DNA from: JBDHUJ01 sp039809105
Lineage (GTDB): Bacteria > Patescibacteriota > Saccharimonadia > Saccharimonadales > UBA4665
Direction: 5' to 3'
Assembly (NCBI GenBank): GCA_039809105.1
Contig: JBDHUJ010000024.1
Span: forward strand, 1 to 27,433
Length of the DNA stretch: 27,433 bases
Each line of letters opens with the position of its first letter. Positions within the stretch are counted from its first letter, which is position 1. Below the pieces are notes generated by a model that saw nothing but the letters and a program-made list of their open reading frames with translations, ran no database searches and was not told where the DNA came from. Below, piece after piece: positions 1 through 7,359 of this stretch. Both the position numbers and the translations under genes were made by a program.

Positions 1-120
1 CTACAACACTAAGCGCATCCACACCGCGCTCAAGATGAGCCCGGCAGCTTACGCTGCCAGCCTCACGCGGCTGCCGCCGCAGAGAAAAGACAAGGTGTTC
101 GCTGAAAGTAGAGGTTGACA
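1..120 (+). mobile_element. Right end of an insertion sequence (partial)
   Basis: The window opens inside the C-terminus of a DDE transposase whose stop codon is at 116-118. The sequence just past it, read on the opposite strand, starts TGTCAACC, which fits the TGT...ACA ends of IS481/IS3-type elements, so the element probably ends near 120. The left end and any target duplication lie outside the window. The exact boundary is inferred. Confidence 0.55.
2..118 (+). CDS. IS transposase/integrase, C-terminal fragment (5' end off window)
   Basis: An open frame from the window edge encodes 38 residues ending in TGA at 116-118. It begins YNTKRIHTALKMSPAAYA, which matches the C-terminal signature of rve-type DDE transposases of the IS3/IS481 families (YN..R.H..L...P..Y). 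The catalytic DDE residues would be upstream, outside the window. Its stop codon overlaps the TTG that opens the following restriction gene, so the element sits directly against that gene. Confidence 0.65.
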   Translation, partial: YNTKRIHTALKMSPAAYAASLTRLPPQRKDKVFAESRG

Positions 121-2739
121 ACGAGCGCTCGTGCGAATGTTCTAACGCTTTCAGAAGTTCAAATCACGCAAAATACTCATAAAATACAGCGTGGAAACAG
201 CCTACCTGAGTCGCCAACAATAGGTGGTGGAGCTAGCTATCCTATTACTTTCCCAGTGGTCTACGAACAAGGCGTGCTTGAAAATCCTAGAGAATTTTCG
301 ATAGAGATGGAGACAGGGACAGGGAAGACGTATGTATATCTCCGGACCATCCATGAACTCCATGAGCAATATGGGTGGAAAAAGTTCATTATCGTTGTTC
401 CTAGTGTGGCGATACGCGAGGGTGTACTGAAAAATCTAGAAATTACGCGAGAGCATTTTGCGGAACTGTATAACAAGCCGGAAATGAATTATTACGTGTG
501 GGATAGTAAAAAGACCGGCCAGGCTCGTGAGTTTGCTACAAATGACACGCTGCAAATTATGGTCATTACTATAGATAGCTTTGCCAAGGCAGAGAACATT
601 ATGAATAAAGAGAGCGACTATGGTAGGCCGCTTGATTACATAAAGGCTACGAATCCAATCGTCATTCTGGATGAGCCACAGAATATGGAAACCCAAGTCC
701 GAAGAGATGCTATCCGCACTCTAAATCCACTCTGTACTTTACGGTATAGTGCAACTCATAAAAACCCTGTTAATATGCTTTACCGACTTACTCCCGTGGA
801 CGCATATGACATGGAGCTCGTGAAGAAAATAGAAGTACACAGCGTACAAAGCGAAGATAGTTACAACGATGCATATATTGCAGTTCAGAGCATAGAACGC
901 TCCGGCAAAAGCCGCCTTTTTACAAAGCTTGAACTGGATATGAGCGATGCACGAGGCCTGCAGCGAAAAGATGTAAAAGTTGGGCCAGGTGATGATTTGG
1001 CGCAGATTACGAAACGTTCCATTTATGAGGGCTATGTCGTTGAAGCGATTGACCACGCTGAACAGGCTGTGGAGTTTAGTAACGGCAAGGTTTTGTATGT
1101 TGGCCAGCGTGACGAGGACCTGCATGAAGAAATCTTACGGCGACAAATAGAGCTAACCATAGAAGACCATTTTGAAAAACAAAAGAAACTCGGTGATAAT
1201 GTAAAAGTCCTAAGCCTATTCTTTATTGATAAGGTGGCTAACTACCGTGAATATACCGAAGGTGGATTCGTAAAAGGCAAATTCGCTAAATGGTTCGAAG
1301 AAGCGTATGTCAAAATCGCCGCCAAGCCAAAATATGCTGACGTTATGGTAGGTCCACTGCCGGGAGATGTACACAATGGATACTTTGCCGCAGATAAAAA
1401 CGGCCACTGGAAAGACAGCAGAGACAGCAAGGGCGAAGGCGCTAAAACCAAAGATGACGATAGTGCGTATAGCCTGATTATGAAAGACAAGGAGCGGTTA
1501 CTCGATATAGCAGAGCCGCTTCGATTTGTCTTCAGCCACTCGGCATTGCGAGAAGGGTGGGACAATCCCAATGTCTTCAATATTTGCACGCTTAACGAGA
1601 CGTCGAGCCAGATGAAAAAGCGCCAGGAAATCGGACGAGGTTTGCGATTGCCAGTAAACGCCGACGGCGAGCGAGTTCGTGACGAAAATATAAATATACT
1701 AACGGTAATTGCCAATGAGAGCTACGCGGACTTTAGTCGCAGGCTCCAGACCGAGATAGAAGACGAGACAGGTGTATCGTTTGCTGGTCGTGTTAAAAAC
1801 CGTGACAATCGCAAACGTATTAAACTTCAAAAGAACCTCAAGCTCGATGATACTTTTAGAGTGCTGTGGGACAAAATCAAACACAAAACTGTTTATCGCG
1901 TAAATATAGATGTAGATAAGCTAGTCACCGAAGTTGCAAAGCAATTAGAGCAAGTTGATATAAGTCGCCCACAGATTGCCGATACTAAAACAACTATCGA
2001 AAAAATGGACAGTTCCGTGTTTAAAACAACACAGACTTTGGGGACAGTACGCGCCGTACAGGGTGAGTCTATTCGCGTACCAAATCTACTTGAACTTATT
2101 CAAAATCGCACGCAAATGACACGTAAAGTTATTTTTGACATTCTTGATAAATCGAATATGTTTGAATCTGTGGCAAGAAATCCCCAACAGACAATAGATG
2201 AAGTAAGTAATGCCATTAATCGCGTGGCAAGACAGCTTGAAATCGACGGCATAAAATACACCAGGACAGGTGAATCATATAGCATGGAACTGTTCGACAT
2301 TCCTGACCTTCAAAGTTATTTGTATGATGCCGCCGCTGGCAAAAGTGGAGCAATAGCCGTAGAAAAACAGTACAAGACAGTTTACGATTACGTTACCGTG
2401 GATTCTGAGGTTGAGTATAACTTCATGAAAGAACTCGAAAAAACTGAGAATGTAAAGTTTTACGCAAAACTACCGAGCTGGTTCAAGATAGACACGCCCT
2501 ACGGCCCCTACAACCCCGACTGGGCAGTTGTGTTTGAGGACGATAAATATGTTTATTTTGTAGCCGAGACAAAGGGTACAGATGATATTAATGATTTACA
2601 TCTAGGGGAAGGTGAGAAGGGCAAGATAAGCTCTGCTAAGCGCCACTTCGAAGAACTGGACGTAGCCTATGCTGCGCCCGTCCAAACACTTCAAACCGCA
2701 ATCAATAAAGCAACCAACACACGAGCTGACTACTTGTAG
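115..2739 (+). CDS. res: Type III restriction enzyme Res subunit, N-terminally truncated
   Basis: Res is the ATP-dependent translocase/endonuclease subunit of type III restriction-modification systems and works with a Mod methyltransferase. Visible motifs are Walker A METGTGKT (residues 65-72), the DEAD-like motif LDEPQNM (about 185-191), the SF2 motif VI region QEIGRGLRLP (about 504-513), and a C-terminal PD-(D/E)XK nuclease (NPDWAVV near 800, AETKG near 817). In family members several dozen residues with the adenine-recognising Q motif precede the segment that starts here as ANVLTLSEVQ. They are missing, and transposase sequence takes their place. The TTG start at 115 overlaps the transposase stop and is only nominal; the next in-frame ATG is the M of METGTGKT. 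No mod gene is in the window. The gene may be inactive. Confidence 0.85.
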   Translation: MTTSARANVLTLSEVQITQNTHKIQRGNSLPESPTIGGGASYPITFPVVYEQGVLENPREFSIEMETGTGKTYVYLRTIHELHEQYGWKKFIIVVPSVAIREGVLKNLEITREHFAELYNKPEMNYYVWDSKKTGQAREFATNDTLQIMVITIDSFAKAENIMNKESDYGRPLDYIKATNPIVILDEPQNMETQVRRDAIRTLNPLCTLRYSATHKNPVNMLYRLTPVDAYDMELVKKIEVHSVQSEDSYNDAYIAVQSIERSGKSRLFTKLELDMSDARGLQRKDVKVGPGDDLAQITKRSIYEGYVVEAIDHAEQAVEFSNGKVLYVGQRDEDLHEEILRRQIELTIEDHFEKQKKLGDNVKVLSLFFIDKVANYREYTEGGFVKGKFAKWFEEAYVKIAAKPKYADVMVGPLPGDVHNGYFAADKNGHWKDSRDSKGEGAKTKDDDSAYSLIMKDKERLLDIAEPLRFVFSHSALREGWDNPNVFNICTLNETSSQMKKRQEIGRGLRLPVNADGERVRDENINILTVIANESYADFSRRLQTEIEDETGVSFAGRVKNRDNRKRIKLQKNLKLDDTFRVLWDKIKHKTVYRVNIDVDKLVTEVAKQLEQVDISRPQIADTKTTIEKMDSSVFKTTQTLGTVRAVQGESIRVPNLLELIQNRTQMTRKVIFDILDKSNMFESVARNPQQTIDEVSNAINRVARQLEIDGIKYTRTGESYSMELFDIPDLQSYLYDAAAGKSGAIAVEKQYKTVYDYVTVDSEVEYNFMKELEKTENVKFYAKLPSWFKIDTPYGPYNPDWAVVFEDDKYVYFVAETKGTDDINDLHLGEGEKGKISSAKRHFEELDVAYAAPVQTLQTAINKATNTRADYL

Positions 2740-3014
2740 CGAAGCGGCTCTTGGTCTGCATGAGCTGACCTGCCAATATTCTCGCCAGGTATCGGGCCGA
2801 GCAGCGACTCCCACATACTACCTTTTATACTCAAATCACAGATAAAGAGCTCTCCCGATTCAGTCAGGACAACCAATTGTTCTGTGCCACTAGCTATTTC
2901 ATCATTTGCCATGCCATACCCAATAGTGGCAATCTGAATGACTTTATGGGCAGCGCGTCTCATGTCTCGCGGGCGCTGATCTGTTGGTTCGGGTGAATCA
3001 TATGCTTCTGTCAT
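2730..3014 (-). CDS. Hypothetical protein, 94 aa
   Basis: Function not recognised. The central stretch VVLTESGELFICDL resembles one blade-like beta hairpin, and the N-terminus is rich in charge and proline. The gene is convergent with res and overlaps its 3' end by 10 nt. A TATAAT hexamer lies 8 nt upstream of the ATG, which supports both the start codon and the gene being real. No signal peptide or membrane segment is seen. Confidence 0.6.
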   Translation of the reverse strand: MTEAYDSPEPTDQRPRDMRRAAHKVIQIATIGYGMANDEIASGTEQLVVLTESGELFICDLSIKGSMWESLLGPIPGENIGRSAHADQEPLRYK

Positions 3015-3022
3015 GAATATGG

Positions 3023-3050
3023 ATTATATACCTCTGTTTATTTTTTCAAA
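3023..3050 (-). promoter_or_regulatory. Promoter of the 94-aa gene
   Basis: Read on the minus strand, TTTGAA, 16 nt, TATAAT, then 8 nt to the ATG at 3014. Transcription would start at or next to the start codon. Confidence 0.5.
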
Positions 3051-3139
3051 GCAGTAGCGCGTTATACTACTTTTAGTTTTGAGATGGGTCAATAAAAGTG
3101 TTTCTTACATCGCTGCTTCGCGTTTATACTGCTAGCGAC

Positions 3140-3145
3140 TATACT
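3140..3145 (+). promoter_or_regulatory. -10 box of dam, predicted leaderless
   Basis: TATACT ends 7 nt before the ATG at 3153. No Shine-Dalgarno fits in between, so the transcript would begin at the start codon. No good -35 was seen. Confidence 0.5.
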
Positions 3146-3152
3146 TATAGCT

Positions 3153-3998
3153 ATGATAGCGGAGGGGAGCGTAACGGCGAAGCCATTTGTAAAATGGGCG
3201 GGCGGCAAAGGCCGCCTGGTGCCGCAGCTCAAGCAGCTGCTGCCCGAAAAGTTCGGAGTGTACTACGAACCATTTGTCGGAGGCGGCGCCTTGTTTTTTG
3301 GGCTGGCCGACCTGCACCGAGCGTACTTAAACGACATCAACCAAGTGCTTATAAGCGCTTACCGCGAGCTGCAGTCGAACGTCGATGGTATTGTGGCGGC
3401 CCTGCAGAAACTCGAAACCCAGTACCTGGTACTCAGCGACGAAGAACGCCAAGCTTTTTACTACGACCGCCGGACCGAGTACAACGCCGAACAGCTGGGA
3501 CTGCGCAAAACCATTTTGCTGCTGTTTTTAAACCGCACGTGTTTTAACGGCTTGTACCGCGAAAACAGCAAAGGCGAGTTTAACGTGCCGTTTGGCCGCT
3601 ACAAAAACCCCAGTATATGCAACGAACCAAACCTGCGTGCCATCGCCGACCGCCTGCAATACGCCGTTATAACCGCCACGTCGTACAAAGACGCCGTGGC
3701 CAGCGCCAAAAAGGGCGATTTTATTTACCTAGACCCACCATACCAACCACTGAACCAAACTTCGTTTACCGCCTACCACCAAGATGGTTTTACGGCCGCC
3801 GACCAACAAGAGCTGCGCGACCTGTTCGTCGAGCTCGACAAGCGCGGCTGCTTTGTCATGCTCAGCAATTCATCTGCCGAGCTGGTGCACAAACTGTACA
3901 GTGGCTACCGCATAGAAACGGTGCTGGCCGCCCGCAGCATAAACAGCAAAGCCAGCGCCCGCGGCAAGGTCAAAGAACTGGTCGTTATGAACTACTAG
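3153..3998 (+). CDS. dam: DNA adenine methylase (Dam/D12 class)
   Basis: This is an S-adenosylmethionine-dependent N6-adenine DNA methyltransferase of the D12 class, 281 aa, close to the usual Dam length. Motif X/FVKWAGGK is at residues 11-20, the SAM-binding motif I YEPFVGGGALFF is near 38-49, and the catalytic motif IV DPPY is near 194-197. The order X-I-IV is that of alpha-group enzymes. The chosen ATG is the one 7 nt after a TATACT box. The gene converges on the next hypothetical gene with a 4-nt overlap of the stop codons. It could be an orphan regulatory methylase or half of a restriction system; the neighbouring DUF4268 protein has a nuclease-like core, but the pairing is speculative. 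Confidence 0.93.
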   Translation: MIAEGSVTAKPFVKWAGGKGRLVPQLKQLLPEKFGVYYEPFVGGGALFFGLADLHRAYLNDINQVLISAYRELQSNVDGIVAALQKLETQYLVLSDEERQAFYYDRRTEYNAEQLGLRKTILLLFLNRTCFNGLYRENSKGEFNVPFGRYKNPSICNEPNLRAIADRLQYAVITATSYKDAVASAKKGDFIYLDPPYQPLNQTSFTAYHQDGFTAADQQELRDLFVELDKRGCFVMLSNSSAELVHKLYSGYRIETVLAARSINSKASARGKVKELVVMNY

Positions 3999-4675
3999 CT
4001 AAACCACCACAACCCTGGTGCTGCGGGGTCGTACTTTTTGTGGTTTTGGTCGCTTAGGGATGTATAGCCAACATTTGGCGGCTGGCCGCGCGACAGGCTT
4101 ATAAGCAAGTTGTCTATGTCGCGGTCGGTGCATATAATTTGCCGCACCCACCCCTGGTAAAACAGCGTGCGCGGGTTGTAGCGGCTTTCTTTGGCGTAGC
4201 CGTGGGCTTGCTCTATTATGAACAACTGCGAGAGATAGAGGGTTATCACCAGCGGCTGCAAAAAGTGCTCGAAACTGTTTTCCGGAAACCGGCCGGCAAC
4301 CTTACTTGGGTCTTCGCCAGCAAAAATCGCTTCCATAGCTTCGGCAAGCTGGCGTTTAAGGGCCGGCGTGCTGCGCACTCGCAGATAGAGGTCTATCATT
4401 ACCCGCAGGTGGTTGGGTTTAAACTCGCGCTCGCCTTCGCGCAGCCACACCTGAAAGTTGCGTGCCGGGTCGTAGCCTTCAAAATTTTTCTTGAGTTTAG
4501 AAGGCCGCAGCACATATATTTCGTACTCGCCGTACGTAAAAATAACCGTCTCCGTGTCGAACGGCAAGTCAACAATCTGCTGCAACTGCTGCGCATAAAC
4601 CATACCGCGATAATACATGTTTTCGCCCACCCAAGCAAAACCAACTGCCTCCCCTCTATTCCAAAACAGATACAA
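3995..4675 (-). CDS. Hypothetical protein, up to 226 aa
   Basis: Family not recognised. It is a mixed alpha/beta protein with a basic middle, a helical segment (LRVMIDLYLRVRSTPALKRQ), and a hydrophobic run VITLYLSQLFIIEQ that looks like a buried helix more than a membrane span. The longest frame opens with TTG at 4675. ATG codons at 4618 and 4603 (MYYRGMVYAQQL) are equally plausible starts, and no convincing ribosome-binding site decides between them. It is transcribed divergently from the DUF4268 gene. Confidence 0.6.
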   Translation of the reverse strand: MYLFWNRGEAVGFAWVGENMYYRGMVYAQQLQQIVDLPFDTETVIFTYGEYEIYVLRPSKLKKNFEGYDPARNFQVWLREGEREFKPNHLRVMIDLYLRVRSTPALKRQLAEAMEAIFAGEDPSKVAGRFPENSFEHFLQPLVITLYLSQLFIIEQAHGYAKESRYNPRTLFYQGWVRQIICTDRDIDNLLISLSRGQPPNVGYTSLSDQNHKKYDPAAPGLWWFS

Positions 4676-4717
4676 AATACTACTACCGGAGCCCTTCGAT
4701 AGCTTGGAGCTGGACGG

Positions 4718-4726
4718 TGGTAAAAT
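4718..4726 (+). promoter_or_regulatory. Extended -10 promoter of the DUF4268 gene, leaderless
   Basis: TGgTAAAAT ends 6 nt before the ATG at 4733. The TGn extension could compensate for the lack of a recognisable -35. Confidence 0.55.
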
Positions 4727-4732
4727 GAAGAT

Positions 4733-5698
4733 ATGGAAACAGAGGACCGTTCGTTGCCACTAGGACAGTTAAAGAACGTGGGGCTACGAACCAAATGGAA
4801 ACACGAAGAGTACGATTTTAGCGCGTGGCTGGCCGAACCCGCGAATTTGCAGTTGCTGAGCGATGAAATAGGCATTTCGCTCGTAAACGCGCAAAAAGAA
4901 GCCGGCGTCGGCAGATACAGCGCCGACATCCTGGCCGAAGAAGAGGGCACCGACCGCAAGGTGCTTATAGAGAACCAGTTTAACGCTTCGAACCACGACC
5001 ACTTGGGCAAGTTGGTGACATACGCCGCCGGGTTAGATGCCGCAATAGTCATATGGATTACCGAGCAAGTGCGCGAAGAACACGAACAAGCCATAGTGTG
5101 GCTCAACGAACACACCGACGAGCAGCTAAACTTTTTCGTTATACAAATGGAGCTGTGGCAAATAGGCGACTCGGCGGTTGCGCCAAAATTCAACGTCGTC
5201 GCCAAACCGAACGATTGGGCAAAAATAGTCCGCCAGTCCGCCCGCAGCGGCCAACGCACCATTTCGGAATACAATCTGTTGCAACAGAAGTTTTGGGAAG
5301 GGCTTATAGAGGCCGACAGGTCTACCCGCTTACTCGGAACAGTAAAAGCCCGGCCACAACATTGGTACAACGTCTCGCTCGGTTCGAGCAACGGGCACAT
5401 AGCACTTACCGTAAACAAAGCCGACAGTACTATGGGCTGCGAAATATACGTGCCACGCGACCAAAACAAGCAAGTGTTTGACTGGCTCCTCGCACACAAC
5501 ACTGACATAGAAGCCAAAGTAGGCCAGCCCCTGGAGTGGATGCGCCTCGACGAACGTACAGCCAGCCGAGTTAAATTGACTATTACTGGAGCAATAGAGG
5601 ACGAACAAGAATGGCCGAATTACTACGAACAGCTATTGCAGGCCGTGCGCGTTTTCAAGCAAACCTTCCCTCGTTACCTAAAACAACGAGCCAGTTAG
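4733..5698 (+). CDS. DUF4268 domain protein with PD-(D/E)XK-like core
   Basis: The 321-aa protein has the layout of DUF4268-family proteins. The N-terminal half contains GRYSADILAEE followed by KVLIENQFNASNHDHLGKL, which resembles a restriction-endonuclease fold with D (near 64) and E-x-Q in place of E-x-K. The C-terminal half, from about residue 165, is the DUF4268 region (QQKFWEGLIE, and a final EWPNYYEQLLQAVRVFKQTF). Members are often found beside restriction-modification genes, and here dam and res are near. The last codons overlap the GTG start of the next gene by one base (TAGTG), so the two are probably cotranslated. Whether it cuts nucleic acid is unknown. Confidence 0.75.
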   Translation: METEDRSLPLGQLKNVGLRTKWKHEEYDFSAWLAEPANLQLLSDEIGISLVNAQKEAGVGRYSADILAEEEGTDRKVLIENQFNASNHDHLGKLVTYAAGLDAAIVIWITEQVREEHEQAIVWLNEHTDEQLNFFVIQMELWQIGDSAVAPKFNVVAKPNDWAKIVRQSARSGQRTISEYNLLQQKFWEGLIEADRSTRLLGTVKARPQHWYNVSLGSSNGHIALTVNKADSTMGCEIYVPRDQNKQVFDWLLAHNTDIEAKVGQPLEWMRLDERTASRVKLTITGAIEDEQEWPNYYEQLLQAVRVFKQTFPRYLKQRAS

Positions 5699-5961
5699 TG
5701 AGCATCATAGATAAGGTCGTGCGGGACAAGGACGGGCGGGTGGTTTTGTGGCAGCGGCCCAACCTGCCGATTTTGGTGTGGGCAGGAGCGCGTGCGCTAC
5801 AGTGGCCGCTGAGCGGCAGGGCAGAGCAGTTCGTGGGGCTGGTCGGTACTGGAGCATTGCTAGTCTGGGCAGTGCTGGAACTATTTTCGGGAGTGAACTA
5901 TTTTCGCCGGGCGCTGGGCCTCCTAGTGCTCGTTGTACTACTAGCCGCTGTACTCCGATAG
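5698..5961 (+). CDS. Small integral membrane protein, 87 aa
   Basis: The GTG start at 5698 shares a base with the TAG of the upstream gene and is preferred over an ATG at 5611 that lies inside it. The protein begins with a charged segment (SIIDKVVRDKDGR) and then has two or three hydrophobic stretches (LPILVWAGARAL, FVGLVGTGALLVWAVLELFSG, RALGLLVLVVLLAAVL). The family is not recognised. The compositional pattern is clearly that of a membrane protein, and the start-stop overlap implies translational coupling. Confidence 0.7.
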   Translation: MSIIDKVVRDKDGRVVLWQRPNLPILVWAGARALQWPLSGRAEQFVGLVGTGALLVWAVLELFSGVNYFRRALGLLVLVVLLAAVLR

Positions 5962-5970
5962 AAATAACAG

Positions 5971-5999
5971 TTGCATTGTAGCGCAAGAGAGCATATAAC
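5971..5999 (+). promoter_or_regulatory. Promoter of the 184-aa gene, leaderless
   Basis: TTGCAT, 17 nt, TATAAC, then 7 nt to the ATG at 6007. The spacing puts the transcript start on the start codon. Confidence 0.6.
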
Positions 6000-6006
6000 A
6001 CTGGAT

Positions 6007-6561
6007 ATGTCGGAAACTTACAGTGCTGCCACGTCTGAATCCGGAGAAAACTATGCCCGCATGGCGCAACTAACCGTGAGTACACTGGGCAGAGCGGTAA
6101 TAGAGTGCGATGATACGGCTGAGCATCATGACGAAAACGGCAATGTGTTCCGGGCCGCAAAGTGGAACGACCCGAACCCGCACGAAATAAGCAAGTTCTA
6201 TACTCTGCAGCAGTTTGCCCAACCAACCGGTAGCTTTTCGTATAGCCTAAAGGTATACCGCCACGGCAAGCCAGTAGAATGGTACGACTTTCACGATGGC
6301 CTGGCGTACGTATGCAACCGCATGACTAATAGCAGCAAACGGCTAAGCCTAGAAGAGCATCAGGCAAATTATGCCCGCGCAACAGGCTACCTGAGGTCTA
6401 CTCTGGCGCAGTGGGGGTACAAACCACCACTAGAGTTGCCGAGCAAACCTAGCGTCCCACCACCAGCCCCATTCGACACCATACCTGGCGCTGTATTCAC
6501 CGAAGCAGACAACAAAGCATTTCTAGACCTCGTGGCTAGTCTACACCACAATAACCCTTGA
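6007..6561 (+). CDS. Hypothetical protein, 184 aa
   Basis: Family not recognised. The ATG at 6007 (MSETYSAATS) is chosen because a TTGCAT-17-TATAAC promoter ends 7 nt before it; a TTG at 5971 lies inside that promoter. The protein is soluble, polar and rich in Tyr and Asn, with a proline-rich linker (PSKPSVPPPAPFDTIPG) before a short C-terminal helix (NKAFLDLVASLHH). No catalytic motif is evident. Confidence 0.65.
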   Translation: MSETYSAATSESGENYARMAQLTVSTLGRAVIECDDTAEHHDENGNVFRAAKWNDPNPHEISKFYTLQQFAQPTGSFSYSLKVYRHGKPVEWYDFHDGLAYVCNRMTNSSKRLSLEEHQANYARATGYLRSTLAQWGYKPPLELPSKPSVPPPAPFDTIPGAVFTEADNKAFLDLVASLHHNNP

Positions 6562-6651
6562 ATTACCCATGCAGGACAGGCTAATTCGGTGGGCATTCGT
6601 AAGGTAGTCTTGTAAATATCCGCTGTGTGCTTGCAGAAGTTTATTGAACAG

Positions 6652-6966
6652 CTAGCGTTTCTTTTTGGCGGGGAGGGCGGTGGCGGTGGTCTGGATGAAG
6701 TCTTGGAGCCAGCGGGAGTCTTCGGCACGGTCGCCGGGGACGATGTAGTAGTCTTTGGAGCCGGGGTAGCAGGGGCCGGTTTGCAGGCCGGGAGCAAGGG
6801 CAGCATTCTCCGGCAGGATTTTCACGAACAGCGTGTCGTCGCAGACGAAGGCGGTTACCTTGCCGTCACAGTACAACGCGTACTCACCGAACATCTTGCG
6901 CACCGAAACGTCCAGGCCGCCTAAGTTCTCGAGTATGAAATCGACCGTGTCTTGGCGCGTGCTCAT
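6652..6966 (-). CDS. TfoX N-terminal domain protein
   Basis: A 104-aa protein with the TfoX_N signature: VRKMFGEYALYCDGKVTAFV and DDTLFVKILPENAAL, then PGSKDYYIVPGD and a basic tail ending KKKR. In proteobacteria the full TfoX/Sxy protein regulates competence genes. Stand-alone N-domains are widespread and their role is unclear. The ATG at 6966 (MSTRQDTVDF) is preferred over an upstream ATG because a TATACT box ends 6 nt before it. The C-terminal TfoX domain is absent, as is normal for this short form. Confidence 0.85.
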   Translation of the reverse strand: MSTRQDTVDFILENLGGLDVSVRKMFGEYALYCDGKVTAFVCDDTLFVKILPENAALAPGLQTGPCYPGSKDYYIVPGDRAEDSRWLQDFIQTTATALPAKKKR

Positions 6967-6972
6967 GCCACC

Positions 6973-6978
6973 AGTATA
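6973..6978 (-). promoter_or_regulatory. -10 box of the TfoX-N gene, leaderless
   Basis: TATACT on the minus strand ends 6 nt before the ATG at 6966, with no Shine-Dalgarno between them. Confidence 0.55.
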
Positions 6979-7011
6979 CCGTCCAGCCACGAAACAGCAT
7001 ACTGAACGAGT

Positions 7012-7251
7012 CTAGCCCCTTGAGGAGTTTGCAGAAGTGGGTGTAGAGAGCGCCTGTACGATTTCGGCAAATGCCGCATCGGTGTGCACTCTGTTTTGGG
7101 CAGTGCCCTCGACTGACTGTACGCTCGTTGGGGCAAGGCTCTCTCCGAGATGTTGGAACGCCCTCAGGCAAACACGGCCAAGCGTAAACGCCTGCGTAAC
7201 CGCGGGCGAGAGGTACTGCTCGCCACCTGCGGAAGGTCCTTTGGTACTCAT
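7012..7251 (-). CDS. Hypothetical protein, 79 aa
   Basis: Function not recognised. It is supported by an excellent promoter (TTGTAA, 17 nt, TGcTATAAT) that ends 6 nt before the ATG at 7251. The sequence is polar with one amphipathic helix (VTQAFTLGRVCLRAFQHLGE) and a Ser/Thr-rich end. It is divergent from the 429-aa gene, with 108 bp between the two starts. Confidence 0.6.
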   Translation of the reverse strand: MSTKGPSAGGEQYLSPAVTQAFTLGRVCLRAFQHLGESLAPTSVQSVEGTAQNRVHTDAAFAEIVQALSTPTSANSSRG

Positions 7252-7257
7252 AATTAC

Positions 7258-7286
7258 ATTATAGCATATTTTGCATATTTTTACAA
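7258..7286 (-). promoter_or_regulatory. Promoter of the 79-aa gene, leaderless
   Basis: Minus strand: TTGTAA, 17 nt, TATAAT preceded by TGc, then GTAATT and ATG. The same TGCTATAATGTAATTATG string occurs in front of the GNAT gene at 24414-24431. Confidence 0.7.
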
Positions 7287-7324
7287 CTTTACTCCTTACA
7301 TCAGCAAGTTTCCTTCGCTTACGC

Positions 7325-7353
7325 TTGCTTTTATATGCTTTTAGCAGTATAAG
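7325..7353 (+). promoter_or_regulatory. Promoter of the 429-aa gene, leaderless
   Basis: TTGCTT, 17 nt, TATAAG, then 6 nt to the ATG at 7360. It has the same -35 and spacing as the promoter at 24394. Confidence 0.65.
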
Positions 7354-7359
7354 TAAAAA

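Noticed and set aside
115..120. TTGACA as a consensus -35 at the IS end
   Set aside because: No acceptable -10 follows at 16-18 nt; the string is more simply part of the IS terminal repeat. An outward promoter is not excluded.
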